Assembly: GCA_013389115.1 (NCBI GenBank) | Contig: JACADY010000069.1 | Coordinates: 1-49,911 of the forward strand | DNA: 49,911 nucleotides | Reading direction: 5' to 3' | DNA from: Alphaproteobacteria bacterium | Lineage (GTDB): Bacteria; Pseudomonadota; Alphaproteobacteria; Micropepsales; Micropepsaceae | Shown: positions 34,877 to 43,921 of the stretch, in pieces | How positions within the stretch are numbered: position 1 is the first letter of the stretch | Layout of the letters: the number at the start of each line of letters is the position of its first letter | Program-made: the position numbers and the translations under genes | The notes under the pieces: model-generated | What the model was told of the DNA's origin: nothing | Databases searched by the model: none | What the model saw: the letters and a program-made list of their open reading frames with translations, nothing else

Positions 34877-34924
34877 TTCCGAAACTCGCTCACTACTGAT
34901 ATCGCCATTTGGCGAATTTCGGAA
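34877..34924. promoter_or_regulatory. Nested palindromes upstream of purL and the sulfotransferase gene
   Basis: An outer inverted repeat TTCCGAAA (34877-34884) / TTTCGGAA (34917-34924) encloses an inner TCGCCA-TT-TGGCGA (34902-34915). They lie in the divergent 203-base gap between the sulfotransferase and purL starts, so they could be operators for either. Purely pattern-based. Confidence 0.4.
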
Positions 34925-35007
34925 CCGATAGGACACGAGCCTTCGATAGCGCATTCATCGAAGCTTGGCGAGCGGGCGAATGGCTGCCATTTGTGCCAGT
35001 TTGAGCG

Positions 35008-35036
35008 TTGCTGGCCAGCCCCAGATTCGGCTATTA
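35008..35036 (+). promoter_or_regulatory. Candidate purL promoter, leaderless transcript
   Basis: TTGCTG (35008-35013) and CTATTA (35031-35036) are separated by 17 bases; the expected start falls at or one to two bases before the purL ATG (35044). There is no ribosome binding site before that ATG. Confidence 0.4.
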
Positions 35037-35043
35037 AGCGCGC

Positions 35044-37233
35044 ATGAGCACCCCCATAACACCTGCCCTCATCGCCGAGCACGGTCTTTCACCCGATGAA
35101 TACGCCCGCGTGCTTGCGCTTCTCAGCCGCGAACCGACCCTCACGGAGCTCGGCATTTTCTCGGTCATGTGGTCCGAGCACTGCTCCTACAAATCAACCC
35201 GCATCTGGCTGAAGACGCTTCCCACCAAGGGCCCACAGGTGATCCAGGGGCCAGGCGAGAATGCCGGCGTTGTCGATATTGGCGATGGCGATGCGGTTGT
35301 CTTCAAGATGGAGAGCCACAACCACCCCAGCTTCATCGAGCCCTATCAGGGCGCGGCGACCGGCGTTGGCGGCATCATGCGCGATGTCTTCACAATGGGT
35401 GCCCGCCCCATTGCGATGCTGAACGCGCTGCGCTTCGGCGCCCCGGACCATCCAAGAACCCGGCACCTCGTCTCGGGCGTCGTTGCGGGCATCGGCGGCT
35501 ATGGAAATTGCATGGGCGTCCCCACCGTGGCGGGCGAGGTGAACTTTCACCCCGCCTATAACGGCAACATCCTCGTCAATGCGATGTGCGTCGGCCTTGC
35601 CCGCACGGACAAGATCTTCTACTCCGCCGCGAGCGGCGTCGGCTCACCCGTCGTCTATGTGGGTTCGAAGACCGGACGGGACGGCATTCACGGCGCGACT
35701 ATGGCCTCGGCGGAGTTCGACGACGCCTCCGAGGAAAAGCGCCCGACCGTTCAGGTGGGCGATCCCTTCACCGAGAAATTGCTGCTTGAAGCATGCCTGG
35801 AACTGATGGCGTCGGACGCGATCATTGCCATTCAGGATATGGGCGCGGCCGGCCTGACCTCCTCATCGGCGGAAATGGCATCCAAGGGCAATCTTGGTAT
35901 CGAGCTCGACCTTGATCATGTGCCTCAGCGTGAAGCGGGCATGACCGCCTATGAGATGATGCTCTCCGAAAGCCAGGAGCGCATGCTCGTGATTCTAAAG
36001 CCCGGCCGCGAGGCGGAGGCAAAGAAGATCTTCGACAAATGGGAACTCGACTTCGCCGTCATAGGCCGCGTGACGGATACGCGCCGCCTCGTTGTGAGGC
36101 ACAAGGGCGAGGTCATGGCCGACATCCCGGTAATGGCACTGGCCGATGAGGCACCGCTCTATGAGCGCCCCTTTGTGCAAACGCCCAAGCGCGAGCCGAT
36201 CGACCCGTTGAGCGTGCCGCAGCAGAACGACTATGGCGCGACGATCCTCACGCTTGTCGCCTCGCCCGATCTGGCCTCCCGCCGCTGGGTGTGGGAGCAA
36301 TATGACCATTCGGTCATGGCCGACACCGTGCAGCCGCCTGGCGGCGACGCGGCCATCGTGCGTGTTCATGGCACGCTGAAGGGCCTTGCGATGACGAGCG
36401 ATGTGACGCCGCGCTACTGCCTTGCAGATCCAGTCGGAGGGGGAAAGCAGGCCGTCGCAGAAACCTGGCGCAACATCACCGCTGTGGGCGGCGTGCCGCT
36501 CGCCTACACCGACAACATGAATTTCGGCAATCCGCAGCGGCCGGAAATCATGGGCCAGTTCGTGGGCGCGATCGAGGGCCTGCGCGAGGCGGGACTTGCC
36601 CTTGCCTATCCGGTCGTCTCCGGCAACTGCTCCCTCTACAATGAAACGAACGGTCAGGGCATTTTGCCGACCCCCACGATCGGCGGCGTCGGCCTTATCG
36701 CCGATGTGCGAAAGACGGCGACCATGCCTTTCAAATCCGCAGGCGAGATCATCCTCCTGATCGGCGAGACGAGGGGCCACCTGGGCGCATCAATCTACTT
36801 GCGCGACATTTGCGGACGGGAGGACGGCCCGCCCCCACCCGTGGACCTTGCCGCCGAGAGGCGCAATGGCGATTTCGTTCGCGGACTGATTGCCTCGGGC
36901 CGCGTAACGGCCGTACATGATTGTTCGGACGGCGGCCTAGCCTTGACGCTTGCGGAAATGGCAATGGCCGGCGGATTGGGCGCCGCCATCGAACCACCGA
37001 AGGATCTGCCCCTTCACGCCTTTCTCTTCGGTGAGGACCAGGCCCGCTATGTGCTCACTGCCTCGGCCCCGCAAGCGGATGCCATTCTGGCCGATGCGGA
37101 AAGGGCGGGTGTGCCCGCCCTGCGCCTCGGAGAAACGGGGGGCGCCGCACTCACGATTCGCGGCGGGCACACCGTGGCGATCGCGGCCCTCAAGGCGGCG
37201 CATGAGGACTTTTTCCCAAAGCTGATGGGATAG
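35044..37233 (+). CDS. purL: Phosphoribosylformylglycinamidine synthase subunit PurL
   Basis: A 729-residue small-type FGAM synthase, which uses ATP to convert FGAR to FGAM with ammonia from PurQ and PurS as scaffold. It has two AIRS-like halves. [13 protein letters not shown] near the N-terminus, [41 protein letters not shown] and, in the second half, [14 protein letters not shown] and [14 protein letters not shown] are conserved. The start lacks a ribosome site and lies just behind a likely -10 element, so the mRNA may be leaderless. It stands alone after the interrupting sulfotransferase gene. Confidence 0.97.
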   Translation: MSTPITPALIAEHGLSPDEYARVLALLSREPTLTELGIFSVMWSEHCSYKSTRIWLKTLPTKGPQVIQGPGENAGVVDIGDGDAVVFKMESHNHPSFIEPYQGAATGVGGIMRDVFTMGARPIAMLNALRFGAPDHPRTRHLVSGVVAGIGGYGNCMGVPTVAGEVNFHPAYNGNILVNAMCVGLARTDKIFYSAASGVGSPVVYVGSKTGRDGIHGATMASAEFDDASEEKRPTVQVGDPFTEKLLLEACLELMASDAIIAIQDMGAAGLTSSSAEMASKGNLGIELDLDHVPQREAGMTAYEMMLSESQERMLVILKPGREAEAKKIFDKWELDFAVIGRVTDTRRLVVRHKGEVMADIPVMALADEAPLYERPFVQTPKREPIDPLSVPQQNDYGATILTLVASPDLASRRWVWEQYDHSVMADTVQPPGGDAAIVRVHGTLKGLAMTSDVTPRYCLADPVGGGKQAVAETWRNITAVGGVPLAYTDNMNFGNPQRPEIMGQFVGAIEGLREAGLALAYPVVSGNCSLYNETNGQGILPTPTIGGVGLIADVRKTATMPFKSAGEIILLIGETRGHLGASIYLRDICGREDGPPPPVDLAAERRNGDFVRGLIASGRVTAVHDCSDGGLALTLAEMAMAGGLGAAIEPPKDLPLHAFLFGEDQARYVLTASAPQADAILADAERAGVPALRLGETGGAALTIRGGHTVAIAALKAAHEDFFPKLMG

Positions 37234-37321
37234 GCGCAAGACGCGTTCGGGAAAAGCTTAAGCCAATTCGCCTATGCTGCTGAGGGGCGCATCCCGCGCC
37301 GATACGCGAGCCACCGATCTC

Positions 37322-38353
37322 ATGCCGAATGATCCGCGCCGGCGACTAGTTGCCCTCCTGAAGCACCCGCATCTAGGGGCGGGCCTTCGCATTGCCTTGG
37401 GCCTGATTGTCGGCCTCGCCTTCACTGCCGTGCTCCTCGACAATATCGACTTTGGGCACGTTGGCGAAATCTTGGCCGCGGCGAGCCTGTGGCCCATCGT
37501 CTTTGCGCTCATCGCCTATGCGGCCGACTTCCTGCTGCGTGCCATCCGCTTTTGGTTGATGTTGCGCGAAGTTTCTCATCACCCAATCCCGCTCGCCCCC
37601 AGCATCAGCCCATTCATCGCCAGTTTCGGAATTTCGGACGTGCTGCCGTTGCGCGCTGGCGACGGATTCCGCGTAATCTGGTTCAACCGTCAGTTCGGCA
37701 CGCCCATCGGCACGCTGATCGGCGCCATGCTGGTCGAGCGCATCCTCGACCTAGTCTCGATCCTCATCCTGGGCGGCATCGCCCTCAGCCTTGCAAGTGG
37801 GCACGCCCCGCCCATCCTCGTAGCCAATTTCCAGCTGATTCTCATGGTCGCGATCCTCGCCGGCCTTGGCGTCCTGTTCGCGCCCGCGCTGCTGGTGCGC
37901 ATCCTCGAGCGCGTCAAACTCCCTTTCGCGGCAGGACCCATAGAAGCCCTGACGGCAGCCTTGCGCACCACCGCTGAGACCGTGGAACGCATGGGCTCCT
38001 GGCGCCAGCTCTTGCTTCTCACGTGCCTGTCCCTCGCCTGTTGGATCCTGGAGTGCATGGTATTCATTGGCGCATGGTTGAGCCTCAACGGTGACCCCGC
38101 GGCGTTTGAAAAGCCCTTCCTCTCGTTTGCCTTTGCGACTTTGGGCACGTTGGTGCCAAGTCTTCCTGGTCATTTCGGATCGTTCGAGTATTTCGGCGTC
38201 GAGGCCTTCACACTGGCCGGCGTCGAGGCAAGTTTCGCGGCGGCAGTCGTCTTGCTCGCGCATCTGATCCTTTGGGCGCCAACAGCGATCTATGGCATTC
38301 TCTGGCTGCTGATCGGCGCCCAGGGCAAGCGCGCGCCGGCGCCCCGCCCATAA
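37322..38353 (+). CDS. Flippase-like integral membrane protein (LPG synthase TM family)
   Basis: An inner-membrane protein of about 343 residues with seven to eight helices. ALIAYAADFLLRAIRFWLML, FIASFGISDVLPLRAGDGFRVI and AMLVERILDLVSILILGGIAL match the transmembrane domain shared by MprF and AglD/YbhN-like proteins; the second segment carries the NxxxPxRxGE-like motif as DVLPLRAGD. The family is thought to move lipids or lipid-linked sugars between leaflets. An earlier ATG at 37274 would add 16 polar residues. It follows purL by 88 bases and meets the GMC oxidoreductase stop codon eight bases away. Its function may be linked to the glycosyltransferase operon opposite. Confidence 0.85.
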   Translation: MPNDPRRRLVALLKHPHLGAGLRIALGLIVGLAFTAVLLDNIDFGHVGEILAAASLWPIVFALIAYAADFLLRAIRFWLMLREVSHHPIPLAPSISPFIASFGISDVLPLRAGDGFRVIWFNRQFGTPIGTLIGAMLVERILDLVSILILGGIALSLASGHAPPILVANFQLILMVAILAGLGVLFAPALLVRILERVKLPFAAGPIEALTAALRTTAETVERMGSWRQLLLLTCLSLACWILECMVFIGAWLSLNGDPAAFEKPFLSFAFATLGTLVPSLPGHFGSFEYFGVEAFTLAGVEASFAAAVVLLAHLILWAPTAIYGILWLLIGAQGKRAPAPRP

Positions 38354-38361
38354 TTAGAAGG

Positions 38362-39816
38362 TCAGTGGAAACGTCGCTCGATCGCATGCATCGCATTGCG
38401 ATGCGCGATCGCCATCACCGTGCCTTGTGGATTGACCATCGTCGGTCCGCAAAGAAGGGAGGCATCGGCGAGATAAAGGCCCTCCGCGCCCTGGACACGG
38501 CCAAAGGAGTCCGTTGCGCACTTGCTCCTGTCTTCGCCCATGGGACAGGAAGAAAAGACATGCACGGAGGTAAGGCTGGAACCGGTGCCACGCACCGTAT
38601 CGGGCAGCTTGGCGATGTCGCTGGGCGAATGAAGCACGGGATAACCCTCAACGCCTGGGAACACCCGAACCGCACCGGCCGCAAAAAGCGCTTCGCAGAG
38701 CCGCTTGAGACCCTCGGCGAGTTCGGCGAGTTGCGCTGGGTCATGCCGCAGAACCACGAGTGGATCGCGAAATCCGGGCAGGTTGCGCACATAGGCAGGC
38801 GCACTCATGTTCTGCACATAGTAGATACCCATGCGCTTCCAGTCGCTCTCGACCAGACGCATGTGCTCAGGATGGGCCGTCATGGCAAGCGCCAGGGTTG
38901 GCCGCTTGCTGAACGAACAGCCCATGCTGAAACGCGGCTCGAACGCCTTGATCTGATGAACAGGGTCTAGATCATCGGAGCGGTTCACCTCTGTATCGAA
39001 CAGCGCCACCGCCTTCAGCATCGGATGGAATCGCAAGGAGTTGCCGATATTCCGCTTGATCCCCGAGCGACGTAACAGAGAGGGCGTCATCACGGCCCCG
39101 CAGGCAACGAAGATATTTTCAGCCGTGATTTCGACCTGCCGCGCAGGGCCGCCCTCGCGCGAACGCCGAGCCGTCAGGTGCCACTTTCCCCCCGAATGGC
39201 GCAGACGCGACACGCGGGTCTCGGCGATCAGCCGTCCCCCGGCGCGAAGGAACCTGGGAACGAATGTCTCGGACATCGATTGCTTACGGCCCTCGTTTGA
39301 GGGTCCCCCATATCGGAAAAGCCTTTGCGCCTCGATTGCTTCCCAGCCGAGCGCCCGGGCGCCATCGGCGAGCCGGGACGACATCAACGGCGCGTCGCCT
39401 GGAAGGAATTCGACCCGCGCTGTCGCCTCACACGCCGCAAAATGGGGCGCAAGCGCCTCCGGCATCAACCCCTCGGCAGCGAACTCCCGGCGCCAGCGCT
39501 CAAGGATTACGCCCGGCGTGCGATGATAGAGGCCACGATTGACCTCGCTGCCACCGCCGACACACCGCCCCTCGACATAGGCGATCATGGCCCGCCCGAG
39601 TGCGAGCCCTACGCCACCGCCACGATATTTCTGCAGCATCTCCTGGTGCGAGAAGTGCGCCGCCGAATCGAGCGGCAGATGCGGCCCCTCCTCAATCATG
39701 AGCACGTTATGCCCCGCCTCGGCGCAAAGCGTGGCCGTGACCGCTCCACCTGGTCCTGAGCCGATGACCGCGATGTCGCTCGACATCTTTTCCACCACGT
39801 TATCAGTCTGGATCAT
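38362..39816 (-). CDS. GMC family oxidoreductase, long-chain alcohol oxidase-like
   Basis: A 484-residue FAD enzyme. VIGSGPGGAVTA near 17-28 is the FAD ADP-binding motif, LMIEEG supplies the ribose-binding acid, and GRCVGGGSEVNRGLYHRTP the second GMC signature. The C-terminal VHVFSSCPMGED and NPQGTVMAIAHRNA carry the catalytic His and Asn/His pair. The pattern is nearest to alcohol oxidases of the plant and bacterial long-chain fatty alcohol type rather than choline or glucose enzymes (from memory). Its ATG lies 14 bases inside the preceding small helical gene, so the two are made together. Last gene of the four-gene operon. Confidence 0.87.
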   Translation of the reverse strand: MIQTDNVVEKMSSDIAVIGSGPGGAVTATLCAEAGHNVLMIEEGPHLPLDSAAHFSHQEMLQKYRGGGVGLALGRAMIAYVEGRCVGGGSEVNRGLYHRTPGVILERWRREFAAEGLMPEALAPHFAACEATARVEFLPGDAPLMSSRLADGARALGWEAIEAQRLFRYGGPSNEGRKQSMSETFVPRFLRAGGRLIAETRVSRLRHSGGKWHLTARRSREGGPARQVEITAENIFVACGAVMTPSLLRRSGIKRNIGNSLRFHPMLKAVALFDTEVNRSDDLDPVHQIKAFEPRFSMGCSFSKRPTLALAMTAHPEHMRLVESDWKRMGIYYVQNMSAPAYVRNLPGFRDPLVVLRHDPAQLAELAEGLKRLCEALFAAGAVRVFPGVEGYPVLHSPSDIAKLPDTVRGTGSSLTSVHVFSSCPMGEDRSKCATDSFGRVQGAEGLYLADASLLCGPTMVNPQGTVMAIAHRNAMHAIERRFH

Positions 39817-40186
39817 GGCGCCCACGTCGGACGAAATCGCGTCCAAAGACTTCGCTGTAGAATCCGAATGTCGTGAAGGTCCGGTGGAATGCGATGAAGG
39901 AAGCCGCAAATTGCAGGAACGAACGTTCCCACCACGCGATCTGCGCGACCCGCTGGGCAAAGGAGAGCCGGTGAAAAGGCTTGCCCCGAAACAGCAGCGA
40001 GGAGGCATCAAAGAGGAGTGTCAGAAACCGGAAGGCGACGCGCAGATAGTCAGGCATCCGCGCATGGGTCGCAAGCACGTAAAGCGCAACCCGCTCGGAG
40101 ATTTGCGGCGAAACATCGTGTCCCCATTCTTGACTGACGAGCGTTTCCGCCAGTGCGCGAACGGTCTCTTGAAAGCTGAGGAGCAT
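39803..40186 (-). CDS. Small helical partner of the GMC oxidoreductase
   Basis: A 127-residue helical protein: LLSFQETVRALAETLV, then ISERVALYVLATHARMPDYLRVAFRFLTLLFD, then PFHRLSFAQRVAQIAWWERS and FLQFAASFIAFHRTFTTFGFYSEVF. This order of features matches the N-terminal extension that precedes the FAD domain in single-chain long-chain fatty alcohol oxidases (recognised from memory, not aligned). Here the extension is a separate gene overlapping the GMC gene by 14 bases. The frame starts at TTG 40210; ATG 40186 with CAGGA upstream is my choice. It probably forms a membrane-associated or cap subunit. Confidence 0.72.
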   Translation of the reverse strand: MLLSFQETVRALAETLVSQEWGHDVSPQISERVALYVLATHARMPDYLRVAFRFLTLLFDASSLLFRGKPFHRLSFAQRVAQIAWWERSFLQFAASFIAFHRTFTTFGFYSEVFGRDFVRRGRHDPD

Positions 40187-40221
40187 CGATGCGGTCAATC
40201 CTGAAAGCAAAAAGGAGTGTG

Positions 40222-41820
40222 TCAGGGCAAAGGCCGTGACCCCAGCTCTCGCGCACGATAGATGCGTCCATCGCTCTCAAGCGCAACCGGCTCAAGCGCA
40301 AACCGTTCCTTCAGATTATTTTCCGTCTCGAGATATGGGCGCCAAAAGACACCATCGAGGAAGATGAAATAGGCTTCCCGGCCGGCAATCGCCGCTTCGA
40401 GCGTCCGGACTTGATGTTCAAGGGGATTGTTGGGGTCTTCCTTGCCCGTCCGCAGCCGGTATCTCTCAGGCAGGAACCGCGCTTTACGATTAAGGATGAA
40501 GGTGATGATCTCAGGCCCGTTGCTGTAGATTATGGCGTCGCTGGGAAGCTTGCTCGCCGCGAGGATGGCCGCCGATTGGCTCCATCCCGGACCGGCAAAA
40601 CCGATCCCTTCGTCAAAGGCGTTTTCGGTTCGGTCAATCGTGCGCACGATGTGAGAAGCAAGCACGACCACGGCAAGCATGCATAGCGCCCGGTGAACAA
40701 GCCGATAGGACCCTCGCGCCCGCTCTGAAACCGCAAGCATGATGGTGAGCATAATCACGCACGTAACATAGACTGGAAAGGCATAGCGGCTGTTGAGCGA
40801 CAGGTTTGCCTCAATCGATGTCGCAATCACCATGAAGCCAACATAGGCCAAAAAGAAGAAGCCGAGGACGAGGGGAAGGAACAATACAGGCGCTGTCGTC
40901 CGGCGCGCCCGCATTGCGCGCCTTCCATGCCAGACAAGCAGATAGCTACCACCGCCCAGCGCCGACAGGAACACAAGCGTGCGCACACTGAACGGCACCT
41001 GTGTAGGCAACAGCCAGACTGTCAGAGTCTGGAAACTCGTGAACCAATCCTCCGCATCCATGTTCCCATTGAGAGAAAGCTCGCGCCCTAGCGAATGCCC
41101 GGCGGTGATCTGGCTTGCGATCACCCAAGCAAAAAAGATGACTGCGCTGATCCCGCCGAAAATGAGTACATCGGCGACCCGGCGCGAGAGGTCGCGCCGC
41201 GGATCGATGAGCATGAAAGCGGCAATGGCCACACCGAGCGCGGGCGCAACAAAACGCGTCAGGGCGGCAAATGCGAGTGCGATCGCGCTCCCGAGAAGCC
41301 AACGCCGGTCGGCCGTTTCAGAATAGCGCAGCAAGGTAAGCAAAGTTGCCATCACGCAGAAGATGAAAAGCGGCTCGGACATCGCGCTGGCATGCAGGGT
41401 GACGAATTGCGGCGAAAAGACGATGATCCCCGTCCCGGCCGCTGCATAGAGATACTTGCCTGTAGTCCTGGCGAGCAGATGCCAGACGATGCCAGTATTG
41501 GCGCAAAGAAGAACAACCCCGATGAGTTTCGCGCCCCCTTCGGGACTGGCACCGATCGCGGTCAGAGCCGAGAGAAGCCACGCATAGAGTGGCGCATCGA
41601 AGGGTTTCTCGCTGATCCCCATATAGCGCAGGCTGTCGACGAAAATGCCGATACCATGCCGTGTATTGAGGAAAAAGATCGCAAGCGAGACGCAGGTGAA
41701 GAAGGCCATCCCGCCCCAATAAAGCAGACGCTCTTCGATGTACCAAATATCGGCGAGCGAGGTCTTGGGACCAGGGCGCCGGATATCGGGGATCTGCCAG
41801 TTCTCGCGGTCGCGCCACAT
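40222..41820 (-). CDS. GT-C type membrane glycosyltransferase (ArnT/PMT-like)
   Basis: A 532-residue integral membrane protein with about eleven helices, beginning near residue 35. The first periplasmic loop carries DSLRYMGISEKPFDAPLY; the aspartate is the expected catalytic residue of GT-C enzymes that use polyprenyl-phosphate sugars. TLHASAMSEPLFIFCV and FAALTRFVAPALGVAIAA are the typical third and fourth helical segments. A soluble C-terminal domain of about 110 residues follows (SNGPEIITFILN ... LETENNLKERF). It likely transfers a sugar to a lipid or glycan. AAGG precedes the ATG. It sits 27 bases after the aminotransferase and 35 before the small helical gene. Confidence 0.82.
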   Translation of the reverse strand: MWRDRENWQIPDIRRPGPKTSLADIWYIEERLLYWGGMAFFTCVSLAIFFLNTRHGIGIFVDSLRYMGISEKPFDAPLYAWLLSALTAIGASPEGGAKLIGVVLLCANTGIVWHLLARTTGKYLYAAAGTGIIVFSPQFVTLHASAMSEPLFIFCVMATLLTLLRYSETADRRWLLGSAIALAFAALTRFVAPALGVAIAAFMLIDPRRDLSRRVADVLIFGGISAVIFFAWVIASQITAGHSLGRELSLNGNMDAEDWFTSFQTLTVWLLPTQVPFSVRTLVFLSALGGGSYLLVWHGRRAMRARRTTAPVLFLPLVLGFFFLAYVGFMVIATSIEANLSLNSRYAFPVYVTCVIMLTIMLAVSERARGSYRLVHRALCMLAVVVLASHIVRTIDRTENAFDEGIGFAGPGWSQSAAILAASKLPSDAIIYSNGPEIITFILNRKARFLPERYRLRTGKEDPNNPLEHQVRTLEAAIAGREAYFIFLDGVFWRPYLETENNLKERFALEPVALESDGRIYRARELGSRPLP

Positions 41821-41847
41821 GGGGGGTGCCTTCTGCGCTCGTTTTCC

Positions 41848-43326
41848 TCAGGAGAAAACGCGCTTGATGTTCTTGACGACGAACCGCACCGTTGCATCCG
41901 TGATGCCCCGTGCCAAAACCTGATCGAGCGAACCGATAAGCGTGTCGAGCTGCTGCTCGGTAACGATGTAAGGCGGCATGAAATGCAGCGTATCGCGCGC
42001 GCCAGGTTGGAAATGTACAAGCACGTTGTGGCGATCAAACAGTTCACGCGTCAGCGCGCCGATCAGAACCGATTGATAGGTGATGAAAAGCGGGTTCGTC
42101 TTGATGTCGAGAACCTTTGAGGCCAGCTCCTGGTTGAAGTTCATGCGCATGGCCTGGAACATGCCGCGCCCGCGAACATCGAGGATCTGGTTAGGATACT
42201 TTGCTTTCAATCCTTGAAGGCCTTGCGAGAGATACCGCCCCATTGTCGCTGCGCGCTCAATGAGCTTTTCATCCTGAAGAATGTTGAGCGTCTCGATTGC
42301 GGCCGCGCAGCTCTCGCCAAGTCCGCTAAAGCTCGAGCTGTGCAGATTGCAGTCGTTGCGATTGCCATAGGCTTTGTCGAACAGCGCCTGCGAGGTGACC
42401 ATCGCTGCGACCTCGCGTTTGCCGCCGCCCAGCGTCTTGGCCATCGTGACGATATCGGGGACGACATTTCCCTCGTGCTGGAAGGCGCAGAAGCGGCCGC
42501 TGCGGCCCATACCGATCTTCACTTCATCGAAGATTGCAAGAATATCGTTTTCGCGGCAGAGCCTGATGAATTCGGTGAGATATCCAGGCGGCGGAATTTC
42601 ACAGGACGTTCCCCGCACGGTCTCGATCATGGCCGCGATGATCGTGTTCCCGCCCTTTGCATCCCTTTCGGCATTGATTGCCGCCCGCATCGAATCGATG
42701 TCCGCATAGGTAGCGTAGATGACGTTTTCCTTCGGCACGCCCAGAAGAAATCCCGATTGCACATCGGTCGCCGTCGTCAGCGACAAGGCGCCATGCGTTT
42801 TGCCGTGAAAGGCGCCCTGCATGCAGAGGAACTTGCGTTTCCCCTTCGGTGTCTGCACGCGCTCAGCTAGCTTCATTGCAGCCTCGTTCGCTTCCGCGCC
42901 CGAGACCGCAAGGAACGACACCTTCAAGGGATCTGGCAGGAATTGCGCCAGATTATAGGCAAGCGCGCCTTGCAGCTTGTGCGGGGCGATTTTGATGCAA
43001 TCGATGATCTTGCGTTCATGGCATTTGCGTTCGGCTTCAATGATGCGCGGGTGATTGTGCCCAAGCCCAAGGACACCCAGACCGCCAGAAAAGTCCAAAA
43101 GCGTGCGCCCGTCATTCAGCCAGATCTCCGCCCCTTGCGCTCCTTTGATATCGAGGTCCTTAAGGCCCAGAATGTCGAAGAGCTGCAGCATGTATTTGTT
43201 GAGATGCTGCGCATAGAGCTTGTTCGCGGCCTCGTTATCGAGATCAAGGCTCTGATCGAGCGTGAGGAGGGGAAGCGACCCGCCTGATTGCCGCGCGAGT
43301 GGCTGAACGGTCATGATATCGCTCAA
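41848..43326 (-). CDS. Class III PLP-dependent aminotransferase
   Basis: A 492-residue fold-type I aminotransferase with an unusually long N-terminus (LYAQHLNKYMLQLFDILGLKDLDI) before GAEIWLNDGRTLLDFSGGLG. The PLP-stacking and phosphate segments are VSGAEANEAAMKLA and GAFHGKTHGALSLT, the PLP aspartate lies in FDEVKIGMGRSG (usually DEVQTGxGRTG), and the Schiff-base lysine in AKTLGGG. AGGAG lies eight bases before TTG 43326 and too far from ATG 43314, so TTG is the likely start. It is the first gene of the operon and would move amino groups to or from an aldehyde, amine or ketone. Confidence 0.87.
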   Translation of the reverse strand: MSDIMTVQPLARQSGGSLPLLTLDQSLDLDNEAANKLYAQHLNKYMLQLFDILGLKDLDIKGAQGAEIWLNDGRTLLDFSGGLGVLGLGHNHPRIIEAERKCHERKIIDCIKIAPHKLQGALAYNLAQFLPDPLKVSFLAVSGAEANEAAMKLAERVQTPKGKRKFLCMQGAFHGKTHGALSLTTATDVQSGFLLGVPKENVIYATYADIDSMRAAINAERDAKGGNTIIAAMIETVRGTSCEIPPPGYLTEFIRLCRENDILAIFDEVKIGMGRSGRFCAFQHEGNVVPDIVTMAKTLGGGKREVAAMVTSQALFDKAYGNRNDCNLHSSSFSGLGESCAAAIETLNILQDEKLIERAATMGRYLSQGLQGLKAKYPNQILDVRGRGMFQAMRMNFNQELASKVLDIKTNPLFITYQSVLIGALTRELFDRHNVLVHFQPGARDTLHFMPPYIVTEQQLDTLIGSLDQVLARGITDATVRFVVKNIKRVFS

Positions 43327-43386
43327 GTTTGAAACTCCTGACGATCGGATTCTACAATCTGCTATCGGGAAACGGCGGGGTCGGCA

Positions 43387-43509
43387 ATGCGCTCTGCCAC
43401 GCTGAAAGCGGATTTCCTCATCCCAAAGGCTGACGTCACGGTTGACCCGCGCTGGTCGGACCCGCTTGGCTGGGCACCCCTGAACGCGATGCTGGAGGAA
43501 ATCGCCTAA
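43387..43509 (+). CDS. Doubtful 40-residue open reading frame
   Basis: A short frame from ATG 43387 to TAA 43507-43509 in the otherwise empty gap between the aminotransferase and bolA. Product: MRSATLKADFLIP followed by a Trp/Pro-rich VDPRWSDPLGWAPLN and MLEEIA. There is no strong ribosome site (a G-rich stretch precedes it), no recognised family and no membrane segment. Could be chance. Confidence 0.25.
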   Translation: MRSATLKADFLIPKADVTVDPRWSDPLGWAPLNAMLEEIA

Positions 43510-43681
43510 CAAACCGCTTAGCTGCCGTCGCCTCCAAGCGCGGATTCCCACGAGATGCATGTGGAATTTGGGCAACCCTGACGGTGCCGATGCACCTGAG
43601 CGGCGCCGTTCACCTTACCCTCACTATGACACCGCGGCTTAAGCGGTTAAGCTGCGTTACACCCCTCCCCTCAGGTGCCCC

Positions 43682-43915
43682 ATGCCGATGAATGCCAAAG
43701 ACATAGAGAGTCTCATCCGCGAGGCTTTTCCGGATGCAGAGATCGAGATCCGCGACCTGGCGGGCGATGGCGACCATTTCGCGGCCAGTGTCATTTCGGC
43801 TGCCTTCAAGGGCAAGAACCGCGTTCAGCAGCACCAGATGGTCTATGCCGCGTTGCGCGGCCGCATGGGCGGGGAACTGCACGCCCTCGCCCTCCAAACC
43901 GCACCGAAGGACTAG
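43682..43915 (+). CDS. bolA: BolA family protein
   Basis: A 77-residue BolA/IbaG-type protein. DIESLIREAFPDAEIEIRDLAGDGDHFAASVISAAFKGKNRVQQHQMVYAALRGRM carries the class II KH-like fold with the DHF segment and conserved histidine (QQHQ). BolA proteins pair with monothiol CGFS glutaredoxins through a shared [2Fe-2S] cluster, and the glutaredoxin gene lies downstream. Here the two are separated by a GNAT gene and a broken hydrolase gene. Confidence 0.92.
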   Translation: MPMNAKDIESLIREAFPDAEIEIRDLAGDGDHFAASVISAAFKGKNRVQQHQMVYAALRGRMGGELHALALQTAPKD

Positions 43916-43921
43916 GCATCA

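Noticed and set aside
33986-35047. A 353-residue plus-strand frame before purL
   Set aside because: Antisense to the sulfotransferase, whose PAPS motifs are clear.
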